This document shows positions 18,791 to 27,441 of a stretch of 59,937 bases of DNA, one piece after another (the stretch's first letter is position 1; each line of letters begins with the position of its first letter). Under the pieces are notes generated by a model, which saw only the letters and a program-made list of their open reading frames with translations, was not told where the DNA came from and ran no database searches. The stretch comes from Flavobacteriales bacterium. GTDB lineage: Bacteria; Bacteroidota; Bacteroidia; Flavobacteriales; JANQLC01. The stretch lies in NCBI GenBank assembly GCA_028280815.1, contig JANQLC010000042.1, positions 1-59,937 on the forward strand, written 5' to 3'. A program made the position numbers and the translations under genes.

Positions 18791-19684
18791 TCAGCCCGTA
18801 TAGCCAAAGCGCTTGAGTTGGTCTTCTCGCTTTCGCCAGTTCTCGTCCACCTTCACGTAGAGCGCCAAATAGACTTTTTTGCTGAAGAATTTTTGCAAAT
18901 CTGCCCGCGCTTGTACCCCCACGTTTTTGAGCGCTGTTCCGCCATGACCGATGAGAATGCCCCGCTGCGTCTCGCGCTCTACATAGATGTGGGTTTCGAT
19001 TCGGATAAGCGCCTCCGTCTCGTGAAAGGCCTGGGTTTCCACCTCTACCGCATAGGGTATTTCCCTTTTGTAGTTGCGCAGAATTTTTTCGCGCACGATC
19101 TCATTGACAAAAAAGCGCTCGGGCCTGTCGCTCCAGATATCCTTGGGGAAGAAGGGAGGGGATTGGGGCAAATGCGATAGAATCCATTGGAGCACCCAGT
19201 CCGTATTCAAGTGGTAGCGGGCGGCAATCGGGAGAATAGCCGCCTTTGGGAAAAGCGTTTTCCAATGCGCCACTCGTGTCTCGCTCTCCGCTGGATCGGA
19301 CTGGTCCATTTTATTCAACAGAACCAAGAGCGGTACATCGGTGCGTTGGATCTTCTCATACAGCGACTCATCTCCCACCCCTCGCTGATCCATTTCCGCC
19401 ACATACAGAACTTGGTCTGCATCGGCCAGAGCGGATCTGACAAAACCCATCATCGCTTCCTGCATGCGGTAAACAGGCTTTCTAATGATACCCGGCGTAT
19501 CGGAGAGGACGAGCTGGAAATCGCCCCCATTTAAAATGCCCAAAATGCGGTGGCGGGTGGTTTGTGCCTTTGGGGTAATGATCGACAGGCGTTTGCCCAA
19601 CAGGGCGTTCATCAAAGTGGACTTTCCCACGTTGGGGCTGCCCAAAATATTGACAAATCCGGCTCTGTGCGCAGGCTTATTCAT
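18791..19684 (-). CDS. era: GTPase Era
   Basis: Era binds the 3' end of 16S rRNA and is needed for 30S maturation. The protein has the G domain (GSPNVGKSTLMNALLG, switch II DTPGI, NKMD) and a C-terminal KH domain with the IGHGGTALKNVGVQARADL loop. The frame extends to 19735, but I choose ATG 19684 (297 residues, MNKPAHRAGFVNILGSPNVG). Family members start at this point, and a perfect -7 box at 19740-19733 would put the transcript start inside the longer frame. It is followed by der, which has its own promoter. Confidence 0.96.
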   Translation of the reverse strand: MNKPAHRAGFVNILGSPNVGKSTLMNALLGKRLSIITPKAQTTRHRILGILNGGDFQLVLSDTPGIIRKPVYRMQEAMMGFVRSALADADQVLYVAEMDQRGVGDESLYEKIQRTDVPLLVLLNKMDQSDPAESETRVAHWKTLFPKAAILPIAARYHLNTDWVLQWILSHLPQSPPFFPKDIWSDRPERFFVNEIVREKILRNYKREIPYAVEVETQAFHETEALIRIETHIYVERETQRGILIGHGGTALKNVGVQARADLQKFFSKKVYLALYVKVDENWRKREDQLKRFGYTG

Positions 19685-19732
19685 CACGGTTGTTTCATAG
19701 GGCGACGGCTTTGCACCTCCTATCATCTGTGG

Positions 19733-19740
19733 CAAATATA
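19733..19740 (-). promoter_or_regulatory. -7 promoter box of era
   Basis: The minus strand reads TATATTTG, a full match to the Bacteroidota -7 consensus. Transcription would start near 19727, which excludes the longer start at 19735 and supports ATG 19684. Confidence 0.5.
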
Positions 19741-19805
19741 AGCCGTGTGTGCGCTTTCGAGTTTAAAAGCTAAATCTCATAGGGTTTTAAACGGCGGGAA
19801 GGTAT

Positions 19806-20636
19806 TCATTTTAGTTCTACTTGACGTACAACGCTATTGAAATCACCCGGCATGACATGCCCATCCGAATCGAGTAATTCCAGTTTAACGGTAACCGTAC
19901 CCTTGGGCAAGCCTTTAATGACATAAGGTGCCCAATCCGTGATCAAAAATTCCCGACCGTTAATCGTAGCCCTTACCTTGTTACCGGTCGGCGATAATTC
20001 GGTGTTTAAAAGGAAAAAGTCTAAGAGTAAATTTTCCGTATCAGCGCCTTTATACGTTCCCTTCGGACGGCTGTAGATCAATGTCGGCTGAGAGAGGTCC
20101 ACATGTCGCACTTTGCCTTTAGACGCGTCCCCCACCGTGATTTTTTTGGCGACAAAGGAGTGGGCATTTTTGACCGATTCATGATAAGAACGCGCTAAGA
20201 AAGCCACGATATAATGGGTTCCCTCATGCATTTTCACATCAAATTTCGGTTCGTAATGAGCGGAATAAGGCCTATCATCTACGATGAAATGAATGTGTTG
20301 GCCTTTCTTTGAATTGGTCAGCTCATTTTGGCCGGCATGTTCGGTTTGAACTCTTAGCTCAAAATGGGTTACCCCAAAATCAAATGCGACACGCCCAGCG
20401 GGAACATGCGCTCTCGTCGGTTTATTCAATTGTAAAGCAGCCTCGGTATAGGCCGGTGAGCCGGTGAGTTTTTCAATGCTTATCTCCGGCCCAACAGCTG
20501 CGGCCTCTGTCTCCGTCATCTCTTTTTTATCGGAATTCTTTTTCTTGGTGTTTTTGCAGCTCACTGCAGCCAAGCATGCCACAGCAGACCCAATCAAAAG
20601 TGCGCTTCTCATCTCATGTCGTTTTTCAATCCACAA
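19806..20636 (-). CDS. Lipoprotein of unknown function
   Basis: The protein has 268-276 residues depending on the start (ATG 20636 or, giving the cleaner signal peptide MRSALLIGSAVACLAAVSC, ATG 20612). The Cys in AAVSC is a lipobox, followed by a K/N/S/E-rich linker. The body is rich in beta strands, with HIHFIVDDRPYSAHYEP near the middle and VRATINGREFLITDWAPYVI later, giving the impression of two immunoglobulin-like domains with His-rich loops. I cannot name a family. A perfect -7 box lies 18 bases upstream, so it is probably expressed as a single gene. Confidence 0.75.
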   Translation of the reverse strand: MWIEKRHEMRSALLIGSAVACLAAVSCKNTKKKNSDKKEMTETEAAAVGPEISIEKLTGSPAYTEAALQLNKPTRAHVPAGRVAFDFGVTHFELRVQTEHAGQNELTNSKKGQHIHFIVDDRPYSAHYEPKFDVKMHEGTHYIVAFLARSYHESVKNAHSFVAKKITVGDASKGKVRHVDLSQPTLIYSRPKGTYKGADTENLLLDFFLLNTELSPTGNKVRATINGREFLITDWAPYVIKGLPKGTVTVKLELLDSDGHVMPGDFNSVVRQVELK

Positions 20637-20653
20637 ACAAATGCGATTACGTG

Positions 20654-20661
20654 CAAAGGTA
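20654..20661 (-). promoter_or_regulatory. -7 promoter box of the 19.8-20.6 kb lipoprotein gene
   Basis: The minus strand reads TACCTTTG, a full match to TAnnTTTG, with an A/T-rich stretch before it. It lies 18 bases before the first ATG of the lipoprotein gene. Confidence 0.5.
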
Positions 20662-20676
20662 AGAAAATAAATCGTT

Positions 20677-20799
20677 TTAAAAACCCATCGACCCCACTTT
20701 CAATATCAGGCCGGGCAGTCCAAAATACATCTCAGGTTCTTCATATAGTGGAATTTCACTTGTAAGCCAAGCTGCTTCACAGCGGCTCGTCGTTTGGGC
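20677..20799 (-). pseudogene. Fragment of a GLPGLI family protein
   Basis: One minus-strand frame, between a stop at 20802-20800 and a stop at 20679-20677, reads RCEAAWLTSEIPLYEEPEMY and then FGLPGLILKVGSMGF. This matches the core of the GLPGLI family of Bacteroidota exported proteins, in which an AW-x-T-x-x-IP strand precedes the GLPGLIL motif. Only about 40 of the usual 200-plus residues remain, there is no start codon and nothing further upstream matches, so this is a decayed fragment. The core match is seen directly; the family name comes from memory. Confidence 0.6.
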
Positions 20800-21008
20800 T
20801 TAGCGATTGGCTCTTTCGTTTTCATCGCGCTATATCTTAAGTATTCGTACAAAAGGTATCATTATACACCACAGCGGTCAAGCATAAACCAGTTAAAACT
20901 TTGCTAATATTTAACACGGGGGATTGCTTCGATAGATCGGATTTCGAATCGCGCGATCCTTTACATCATTTGATCGATCGCATGCTGAATAAGATCCATT
21001 TGGTCCTG

Positions 21009-21854
21009 CTATTTCACGCGACTCATAATCACCTTGTCAAAGCTCCTATCACTCAGCCATTTTCGCATAAAGAGCAAGGGCTTCGCATATTCTCCCTTGG
21101 CGTATCGAGTTTTCGGACGACGGGTTTTGACAATTTTTGCAATGAAGTCGGCGATGACAGATGCAGGCGAACTATCCCCTTTTTCATAGGTCCTTCTCGT
21201 CGAATCAGCAATCTGTTGAGCCATCTCATCATAAGGACCGCCCGCCGACCGCTTCAACATGGGGTTGCACATCACATCGCCAAATTCGGTGGCAATGGCT
21301 CCGGGTTCCACGATGACCACATCGATATGAAAGGGCTTGAGCTCCAACCTGAGGCAATCGCTCCAGCCTTCTAAAGCGTGTTTAGTGGCGTGATACCAAG
21401 CCCCCAGCGGCGTGTAAACCTTACCGCCCACAGAGCTGATATTGATGATCCGCCCGCTTTTTTGCTGCCTCATATGCGGCAAAACCACTTGGGTCAATCG
21501 AGCCAAACCGAATAGGTTGACATCGAACTGCCTTTTGGCATCTGCCAGGGTGACATCCTCTACGGCGCCGTAAACCGCATAGCCCGCATTGTTTACCAAT
21601 ACATCTATTTTGCCTTGCTCTGCGATGAGCTGTTTCACACAAGCCACTACTTCTGCCTCGTCGGTTACATCTAACTCAATGGCACTTCCACCGGCTTGGA
21701 CCAGATTCTGCATCTTTTCAATTCTTCGCGCCGCGCCGTAAACCGTATGGCCTTCTCTTAAAAGTTTTAACGCGGCTTCTCTTCCCATTCCCGAAGAAGC
21801 CCCCGTTATTAGAATCACTTTTTTATCACGCATCTCGCTCGTATTGTTTATCAC
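21009..21854 (-). CDS. Short-chain dehydrogenase/reductase
   Basis: A classical SDR of 281 residues. The Rossmann motif is TGASSGMGREAA (TGxxxGxG), followed by NNAG in VDVLVNNAGYAVYG, the catalytic Ser in NISSVGGK and the catalytic YHATK. The C-terminal part FHIDVVIVEPGAIATEF is typical of the oxidoreductase subgroup with NADP preference; the Arg pair after strand 2 (AARRIEK) supports NADP(H). The substrate is unknown. The start may be ATG 21854 or the ATG seven codons later (MRDKKVILITG). It has no close operon partner. Confidence 0.9.
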   Translation of the reverse strand: MINNTSEMRDKKVILITGASSGMGREAALKLLREGHTVYGAARRIEKMQNLVQAGGSAIELDVTDEAEVVACVKQLIAEQGKIDVLVNNAGYAVYGAVEDVTLADAKRQFDVNLFGLARLTQVVLPHMRQQKSGRIINISSVGGKVYTPLGAWYHATKHALEGWSDCLRLELKPFHIDVVIVEPGAIATEFGDVMCNPMLKRSAGGPYDEMAQQIADSTRRTYEKGDSSPASVIADFIAKIVKTRRPKTRYAKGEYAKPLLFMRKWLSDRSFDKVIMSRVK

Positions 21855-22234
21855 ACTTAGTATTTACTGGGATATTTTATGGTGGTTTCGTCTTTCCTTC
21901 CCACAGCGGCCCTGGGCTTTGTATTTCAAGCTGCAAGACGGCATTGCACCCCCTTCTCATTTTCAATAGATAACAAAATACAAAGCTTTCACACGCACCC
22001 ACAACTGCATTGCAAATATAAACACAATATTTAGTTATACAATCCCAGCCGTTTGCTTCCTTTATCTCGATCATGTAGCGGGCGTGCGTACACCTATGTT
22101 AAATCCCCTCTTTGCTCTATCACCATCATTCGGAGAGATTTTGGCATTTCATGCGGATCGCTATCTCGCGCCCATTCTCGTGGCATTTGCCACGGGAAAA
22201 CAAAGAGAAGGTGAAAAACCCAATGGAAAGCCTT
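21855..22234. other. Gene-free stretch with a possible orphan promoter
   Basis: No gene is supported between the two minus-strand genes. At 22020-22013 the minus strand reads TATATTTG, a full -7 match, but the SDR start is about 150 bases downstream; a short frame between the two (21877-22074) has no family match. A hairpin with a 7-bp stem (CGTGGCA/TGCCACG) at 22179-22194 lies 40 bases after the oxidoreductase stop; it lacks a T-run on either strand. Confidence 0.35.
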
Positions 22235-23296
22235 TTAGTCGAACTCGATTTCCACGTAGTCTGTAGTGGGATGCGCTTGACAGGCCAGGATTTTGCCCGC
22301 TTGCAAATCCGCATCGGTGAGCACCAGGTTGTGCGTCAGGCTTACCTTTCCTTTCAGCAGCCTGCATTCACAGGTAGAACAGATGCCGCCCCGGCAGGAA
22401 TGGGGTGCGTCAATTCCCAAATTCAGGGCTGCATCTAAGATGCTTTCGGTTTGGGGGTTCACCTCAAATTCGTGGGTTTCTCCATCCAACTGCAAGGCGA
22501 CTTTTGCAGCTGTCAGGCTTTGATCGCTCATCCCCCAAGCGGAGAAAAACGGATCGGTGGGCTCAGAAAACAGTTCAAAGCGTATCGCCTGTTTGGGAAG
22601 GCCGTCCTCAAAAAGGGCTTTTGCCAAGTCGACGATCATGGGCTCAGGCCCGCAGATAAAAGCCTCATCCACCTCGTCTATATCGACGAGTTGATTGGCG
22701 ATAAGTGCCCATTTGTCCGCGTTCAAACGCCCTTCGTAAAAGGGATCGCCCCGCTCTTCACGGGTGTAAAAAAAATGAGGGTAAAAGCGCTCATACCGTT
22801 CTGCCATGTCTAAAATCTCCTTTCTATAGAGGGTTTCCGCCGCGTTGGGGTTGGCGTAAAACAGGGAGACCTGCGTGCCTTTTTCCCGCATCAACACCGC
22901 CTTCACCAGGCTGCGGATGGGTGTAATGCCACTTCCAGCTGCAAAGAAGAGAAACGTTCGCTTTTCATCCGGTCTGTAGCGGAGGGTAAAGCGCCCTTGG
23001 GGCGGTGAGACGCAAAGGGTTTCACCGACCTTCAAATCGCGGTTGGCATAGGCTGAAAAGCCGCCCGCTCGGACGCTTTTGACTCCGATGCGCCAAACCC
23101 CTTCCCCCGGTGCAGCCGAAAGGGAATAACTGCGCTGGATTTCCACGCCCCTTATCGCGTGTTTGATCGTGAGGTATTGTCCCGCTTCATAGGCAAAGCG
23201 CTTTTGCAATGGGGAGGGCACATCCAAGTAAAGCGAGATGGCATGGGGTGTTTCGCGCACGATTTGAGCCACTTCTAAAGGATAAAAAATAGCCAT
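22235..23296 (-). CDS. Ferredoxin-NADP reductase-like oxidoreductase with 2Fe-2S domain (PaaE-like)
   Basis: This 353-residue protein has three modules: an FAD domain (RSYSLSAAPGEG near residue 55), an NAD(P) domain (GSGITPIRSLV near 115, CGPEPMI near 205) and a C-terminal plant-type 2Fe-2S domain with ligands in CRGGICSTCECRL and a fourth Cys in ILACQAHP. This order is that of PaaE, the electron-transfer subunit of phenylacetyl-CoA epoxygenase, and of related hydroxylase reductases. No oxygenase subunit is nearby, so the partner is unknown. I start it at ATG 23296 because the upstream 99 codons have no homology and a -7 box lies in them. Confidence 0.9.
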   Translation of the reverse strand: MAIFYPLEVAQIVRETPHAISLYLDVPSPLQKRFAYEAGQYLTIKHAIRGVEIQRSYSLSAAPGEGVWRIGVKSVRAGGFSAYANRDLKVGETLCVSPPQGRFTLRYRPDEKRTFLFFAAGSGITPIRSLVKAVLMREKGTQVSLFYANPNAAETLYRKEILDMAERYERFYPHFFYTREERGDPFYEGRLNADKWALIANQLVDIDEVDEAFICGPEPMIVDLAKALFEDGLPKQAIRFELFSEPTDPFFSAWGMSDQSLTAAKVALQLDGETHEFEVNPQTESILDAALNLGIDAPHSCRGGICSTCECRLLKGKVSLTHNLVLTDADLQAGKILACQAHPTTDYVEIEFD

Positions 23297-23304
23297 GGCA
23301 GCAG

Positions 23305-23312
23305 CAAAAGTA
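23305..23312 (-). promoter_or_regulatory. -7 promoter box of the PaaE-like gene
   Basis: The minus strand reads TACTTTTG, a full match, only eight bases before the ATG at 23296. The transcript would be almost leaderless if both the box and the start are right. Confidence 0.45.
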
Positions 23313-23735
23313 CGCAAATCCGCAGCTAGCGACCCCTGCAGACAAAATGAGGGATACGCCTTGAATTCCATGACAAGGGATGGGGTAATCCACCGTCTCG
23401 ACGGCCATGGGGGATTGTAAAGGCTGGATTGACATCCATTTAATTCCCATTGCGCTTCAAGGGGATCGCGTATAGCCCTGCACCAACCCAGGCCGTACAG
23501 CCTGAACGGCGACGCGCATTTTTCCTTTGAAAGCACGGGAGAGAGGTGGGAGGCATAAGATTCACATCCATGTAAAAAATATAAGAGAACCAAACCCTGC
23601 TGTTTTTAAATCCAATGGGCAGCGAAGTCAAATCAATCACAAAACCAATGAATTATTTGATATCATTCCCTATCTTTAGCCGCATCTATACAGAAATGTT
23701 TTAAAGCAACGCCATAATCCGACAAAACACAAACC

Positions 23736-25069
23736 ATGAAGCGGTATGTGATTTCTTCACTCATTTTTAGCCTCTCTGTAATCGCTTGTCAAGACGATAC
23801 ACCCATTGTACCAAGCCGAGTCCAAAGTGGACGGGGTTAAGGTTTTTTCCCAAAAGGAAGATAAAATAGCCCAAGCGCTCTCCTGCATCAACAAATTTTT
23901 TAACGGGCAGTCAAACGAGGCCAAGCCGCTGAATTCCTCGGGAGGCGCTAAGCCGGTTCTCACCGGCGCAGATGTGATCGATACCATCGATATAAAGGAC
24001 CCGCAAAAAAGGGTCGTCTTACAGCTCCTTTGTTTTAAGCCGAGCGGCTATGCCTTGATCAGCGCTTTGGCGGGCATCCCCACCCTTTTTATTTTATTCA
24101 AAGGGCAAATTCGATTCAGAAGATATGAACCCCGGCCTGGTGAGCTATATCTGTGAGTTTATCGATAACAGCCGAAAAACGCCTATGGCTGCAGATGCTA
24201 CTGATAACAAGATAGAACCCTGTCCGGAAAGAGGACAAAGGGAAGTGACGACCTTATCTGCCTATCCAGAAGGCCCAGAACACCACCCCGCATGTATGTC
24301 TCTTGAATACCCAGAAGGTCCAGGGGGCGGCGGTGGATCTAGCCCGTATCATTACAAGGAGACCGTCGTTAGCCGATACAGCCAGGCGGAGCAAAAGGGG
24401 GCCTTTATTGACCACCTATTGGAATCAACGCAAACCATTTAACGATCAATGCCCGATTATAGATGGAGAAAGAGCCCTTGCAGGTTGTACCGCCATCGCC
24501 ATTGGACAAATTATCAATTACCATCGGCGAGATGCGCATAAATACTACGATTGGAGCAAAATACAGGACACTACGCATTATCCGAATGCTGTCGCCGCAT
24601 TTATTCACGATATCGGCATGGCTGTGCATATGAAATACGGCTTGAAGGGATCGCACACAAGTCCAGATAAAGCCGCCATTATTTTAGATAGGCCGGATAT
24701 CCCACCGCCCATTTGAGGAGCTACAATTACGAGATATGCAAAGCTGATATAGACCAGAGCAATCCGGTGTACCTATCGGCAAAAGCCAAAAGGAAAGGGG
24801 TCTATTTTATCATTCGCTGGGCTTGGAAATACGAATCTGGACATGCATGGGTAGCCGATGGTTACAAGTCGATTACGGACTACCGCAAGGTAAGGGTAGA
24901 AGACGGGAGTGATACCCATTATCGAGATGTAGCTGAAGGGACGACGAGCTACATTCGTATGAATTGGGGGTGGGGAAAAGAATACAGCGATCAGGGTTGG
25001 TGTACCTATGATTATTTCAAAGTAGGGAGCACGGTATACAAGTACAAAAAGGAGATGGTTGCATTTTGA
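23736..25069 (+). pseudogene. C10 family (streptopain-like) cysteine protease, multiply frameshifted
   Basis: The start ATG 23736 opens a lipoprotein signal peptide ending in SLSVIACQDD. The following pieces lie in successive frames: a prodomain-like stretch (IAQALSCINKFFNGQ, about 23860), a linker region (about 24125-24400), the catalytic Cys region GPLLTTYWNQRKPFNDQCP with AGCTAIAIGQIINYH (about 24400-24530) and the catalytic His region SGHAWVADGYK with YIRMNWGWG (about 24840-24975). At least four frameshifts are needed, near 23810-23840, 24105-24130, 24390-24405 (in an AAAAGGGGG run) and 24700-24716. Family members are secreted cysteine proteases, including virulence factors such as SpeB and interpain. 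As written no active enzyme can be made. Confidence 0.8.
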
Positions 25070-25120
25070 TTTCAAAAGCAAAGGGCTGCCTCAAAAATAT
25101 CGACAAAAACAAAAGAGAAT

Positions 25121-25682
25121 TTATTTTTTGTTCAAGTCAAAACGTACTCCCACGCAGTTGCCCAGTCGCCCGGTTCGCAATGGCTCGCTTAGATAGGTCT
25201 CATCTGCCGCCTCCAGTTTTTGGGTATCGTAAAGCGTCCATCCATACCCTTTTTCTCTGTACGGTGTCGCCCTTACGATAAGGGTGTTTGTAAGGAGCAA
25301 ATGGTCGTTTTTATCGAAGAGTTCTATTTTTATCCGACGTTCTTTTCCTATGCAGGCTTTCAATTCCTCTTGTTCGGCATCTGTTAGTGTTGGATTGTCA
25401 TAGGGTGCAATAAATGAAAAAATTGCCAACTGGGAAGGTCTTTGCTTGCCTCGGGCTTTGGGCTTTGGGTTTAAACCACGAGGGATAGGGTGGCGGATAA
25501 CCATCATCGGCAGACACCTTTAGCTTCATCGGAACAGGGATTTCGGGGGGACTTTTTACAATTACTTCTATGGAGTACCATGGCGTGCAAGGGCTATCAT
25601 CGTCGCCTACTCGGTCGCAGCGCATGGAACACCATGCCAGCGCTATAGTTAGTATGGCCCACTTCACTTTTGGTATGCGCAT
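25121..25682 (-). pseudogene. Frameshifted lipoprotein gene of unknown function
   Basis: Two overlapping minus-strand frames fit together as one gene. The first starts at ATG 25682 with a signal peptide and possible lipobox (AWCSMRCDRVGDDDSPC). The second, open from 25507, carries the C-terminal part (NPTLTDAEQEELKACIGKE, then a beta-rich stretch ending GVRFDLNKK at 25121). One frameshift between about 25420 and 25500 links them. I do not recognise a family. It converges on the broken C10 protease gene. Some C10 proteases have specific inhibitors encoded beside them, but these are normally co-transcribed, so I do not call this an inhibitor. Confidence 0.5.
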
Positions 25683-26535
25683 GATTCCCTGTGGTAAAGG
25701 AGTTGTAAATTCACCACTGAGGTAAGAAATTCCGATGAAAAGCCAAATAAACGCAACTGCTTTTGTATCTACGGTCTGTTAAGCTCACTCAACCGACCTA
25801 AAAACTGCCCAAGCCTTAGGTATTCGACGGGATACAAACCACCCCCCATCGAGCGGGCATCTCACAGCTCGCACTTAGGGAGCCATATGGTTTATATGCC
25901 GGTTGGGATGTTGCAACTGGAACACGGCACAGGGGCAAAAAGACAAGGCTGCTCCCCACATTGAGGCACGGGAATAAATGTGTGACGAGAAATCAGCGAG
26001 GCTGATCATAGGAAAAACGAGGAGCTAAGCACTGCCTTTTAAACCCCTATGCAGGGGCAAAGACAAAGGGATGCCATCAAAACCAGCACAAAAGGGTAAA
26101 ATCGCATCTTCAGATCAACCCCAGGGAGATAAAACAAAAAAACGAGCCTCCTCTCCTTTAAATTGGCCATCGGGCGTAAAAATAAAGCACTGAGGATAGG
26201 CGTACCCATGCGCAAGGGCAAATCCAAAAAATACCTCCTTTTGAAAGCTAAAACGGACAAACACCCAAGCGCAAAGGGAAGGTGAATCCCAAGGGTCTGA
26301 TGGAGAAAAAATGATGCGCTGTCATCCCTTAGGGGTAAGGGGCTTTCAGCATGTAAAACCCCTATCGACACCAAGCCGCTATGGATACAAAACTCGCATC
26401 TGCGCAAAGCCTTTATCAACGCAAACCGCATTACTGACACAAACCCTTATCGATGCAAGGCCCAGCATAGGCGTAAAACCCTGGGTTTGTCAAGGGCGCA
26501 TACACCACTACAAGCCGGGTGGAAGTCGGATTTGA
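25683..26535. repeat. Gene-free island with degenerate ~45-bp repeats
   Basis: No gene is supported. From about 25920 to 26330 the plus strand carries repeated blocks of the form aggggCAAAgACAAAgg, then A-rich, then CCTCCTTTT. The block at about 26205-26250 matches closely the one at about 57252-57292: both contain an AAGG-C core followed by AAAAAATACC and a CT-rich run. In one frame the units read as THAQGQIQKIPPFES and PREIKQKNEPPLL, and at 57.25 kb as PQGRVEKIPPLFKAT. From 26330 to 26500 a different short repetition (gcgtaaaaccc / gataCAAAac / cgcaaacc) is visible. The long open minus-strand frame here (26039-26440) has no family match. Confidence 0.4.
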
Positions 26536-27441
26536 CTAAGTCATTTGTCGGCGCAGTGCAGCCCGAATTTCAGCCCCTCCCTGTCTGAGGACCCGCTGCG
26601 CCATCTCTCGCCCCAAATCCTTAGCTCGGTCGAGCGCAAGGGTTTGGGAAACCGCTATTTTTTGTGTCCCATCCAGCGAGAGCAAGGCACCGCTAAAGGA
26701 CAGCCTATCCCCCTCGATTTGAGCCAGGGCACCGATGGGGGCCGAGCAGCCCCCTTCTAAAGCGGATAGGAAATCCCGCTCAATTCGGGTACAGATCGCC
26801 GTAGGCTCGTGGTTCATCCAGCTGCGCCACGTTGCGAGGTCTCTGCAGCTGCTGCGCGCATAAATCCCAATGGCGCCCTGGGCAGGAGCGGGAAGCATCC
26901 AGTCTAAGCGCTCGTAGTGCAAGCTTTGGAGCAGCCCCATATGCGCCAAGCCGGCTTCGGCAAATATGCCCCCCTTCCAGGGGTTTTGCGCCACTGTTCG
27001 CAAGCGCGTTTGCACATGACCACGCAAATTTACCACCCGATCTGTGGGAAAGCGGTGCAACCAGAAAGCCCGACGGCGCAGGCTGCCAGTGGCTAGGGTA
27101 TGGGACTGACTTGGCACTGCATGCTTCACCCATACATCTGCACTGGGGCCACGCGGCAATATAGCGACCTGAGAAATGCCCTGTGGCAATTGGGTAGGCA
27201 CGTCCTTCAGCGAATGGACGGCTAAGTCGATTCGCCCCTGGTGCAAAGCTACATCGAGGGTTTTGGTAAAAATGCCCCGAATCCCCAGCGCATAAAGAGG
27301 CCGCTCCGCCATCACATCACCCTGGGATTTGAGCGCCGTGATTTCGGTTTTAACCCCCCTTGACTCGATTTGCCTTTGCACCTTTTCCGCTTGCACGCGC
27401 GCCAAGGGGCTGTCGCGTGTACCGATGCGAAGGGGTTTCAT
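26536..27441 (-). CDS. hemC: Porphobilinogen deaminase (hydroxymethylbilane synthase)
   Basis: HemC joins four porphobilinogens into hydroxymethylbilane, the linear tetrapyrrole used by HemD. The 301-residue protein starts KPLRIGTRDSPLARVQAEKV, has the substrate-binding LAVHSLKDVPT near residue 79, TGSLRRRAFWLHRF near 118 and the dipyrromethane-cofactor Cys in LEGGCSAPIGALA near 234. Its ATG overlaps the hemA stop by four bases (ATGA), so the two are translationally coupled. Length and motifs are complete. Confidence 0.96.
   Translation of the reverse strand: MKPLRIGTRDSPLARVQAEKVQRQIESRGVKTEITALKSQGDVMAERPLYALGIRGIFTKTLDVALHQGRIDLAVHSLKDVPTQLPQGISQVAILPRGPSADVWVKHAVPSQSHTLATGSLRRRAFWLHRFPTDRVVNLRGHVQTRLRTVAQNPWKGGIFAEAGLAHMGLLQSLHYERLDWMLPAPAQGAIGIYARSSCRDLATWRSWMNHEPTAICTRIERDFLSALEGGCSAPIGALAQIEGDRLSFSGALLSLDGTQKIAVSQTLALDRAKDLGREMAQRVLRQGGAEIRAALRRQMT

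Noticed and set aside
22179-22194. Rho-independent terminator after the PaaE-like gene
   Set aside because: The stem is only 7 bp and no T-run follows on either strand.
25121-25682. Streptopain inhibitor (Spi-like) paired with the C10 protease
   Set aside because: It is convergent rather than co-transcribed, and has no resemblance I can name to the inhibitor family.
26039-26440. 133-codon minus-strand frame with hydrophobic stretches
   Set aside because: It is the antisense of the degenerate repeat island, with no family match; apparent hydrophobicity comes from the complement of A-rich blocks.
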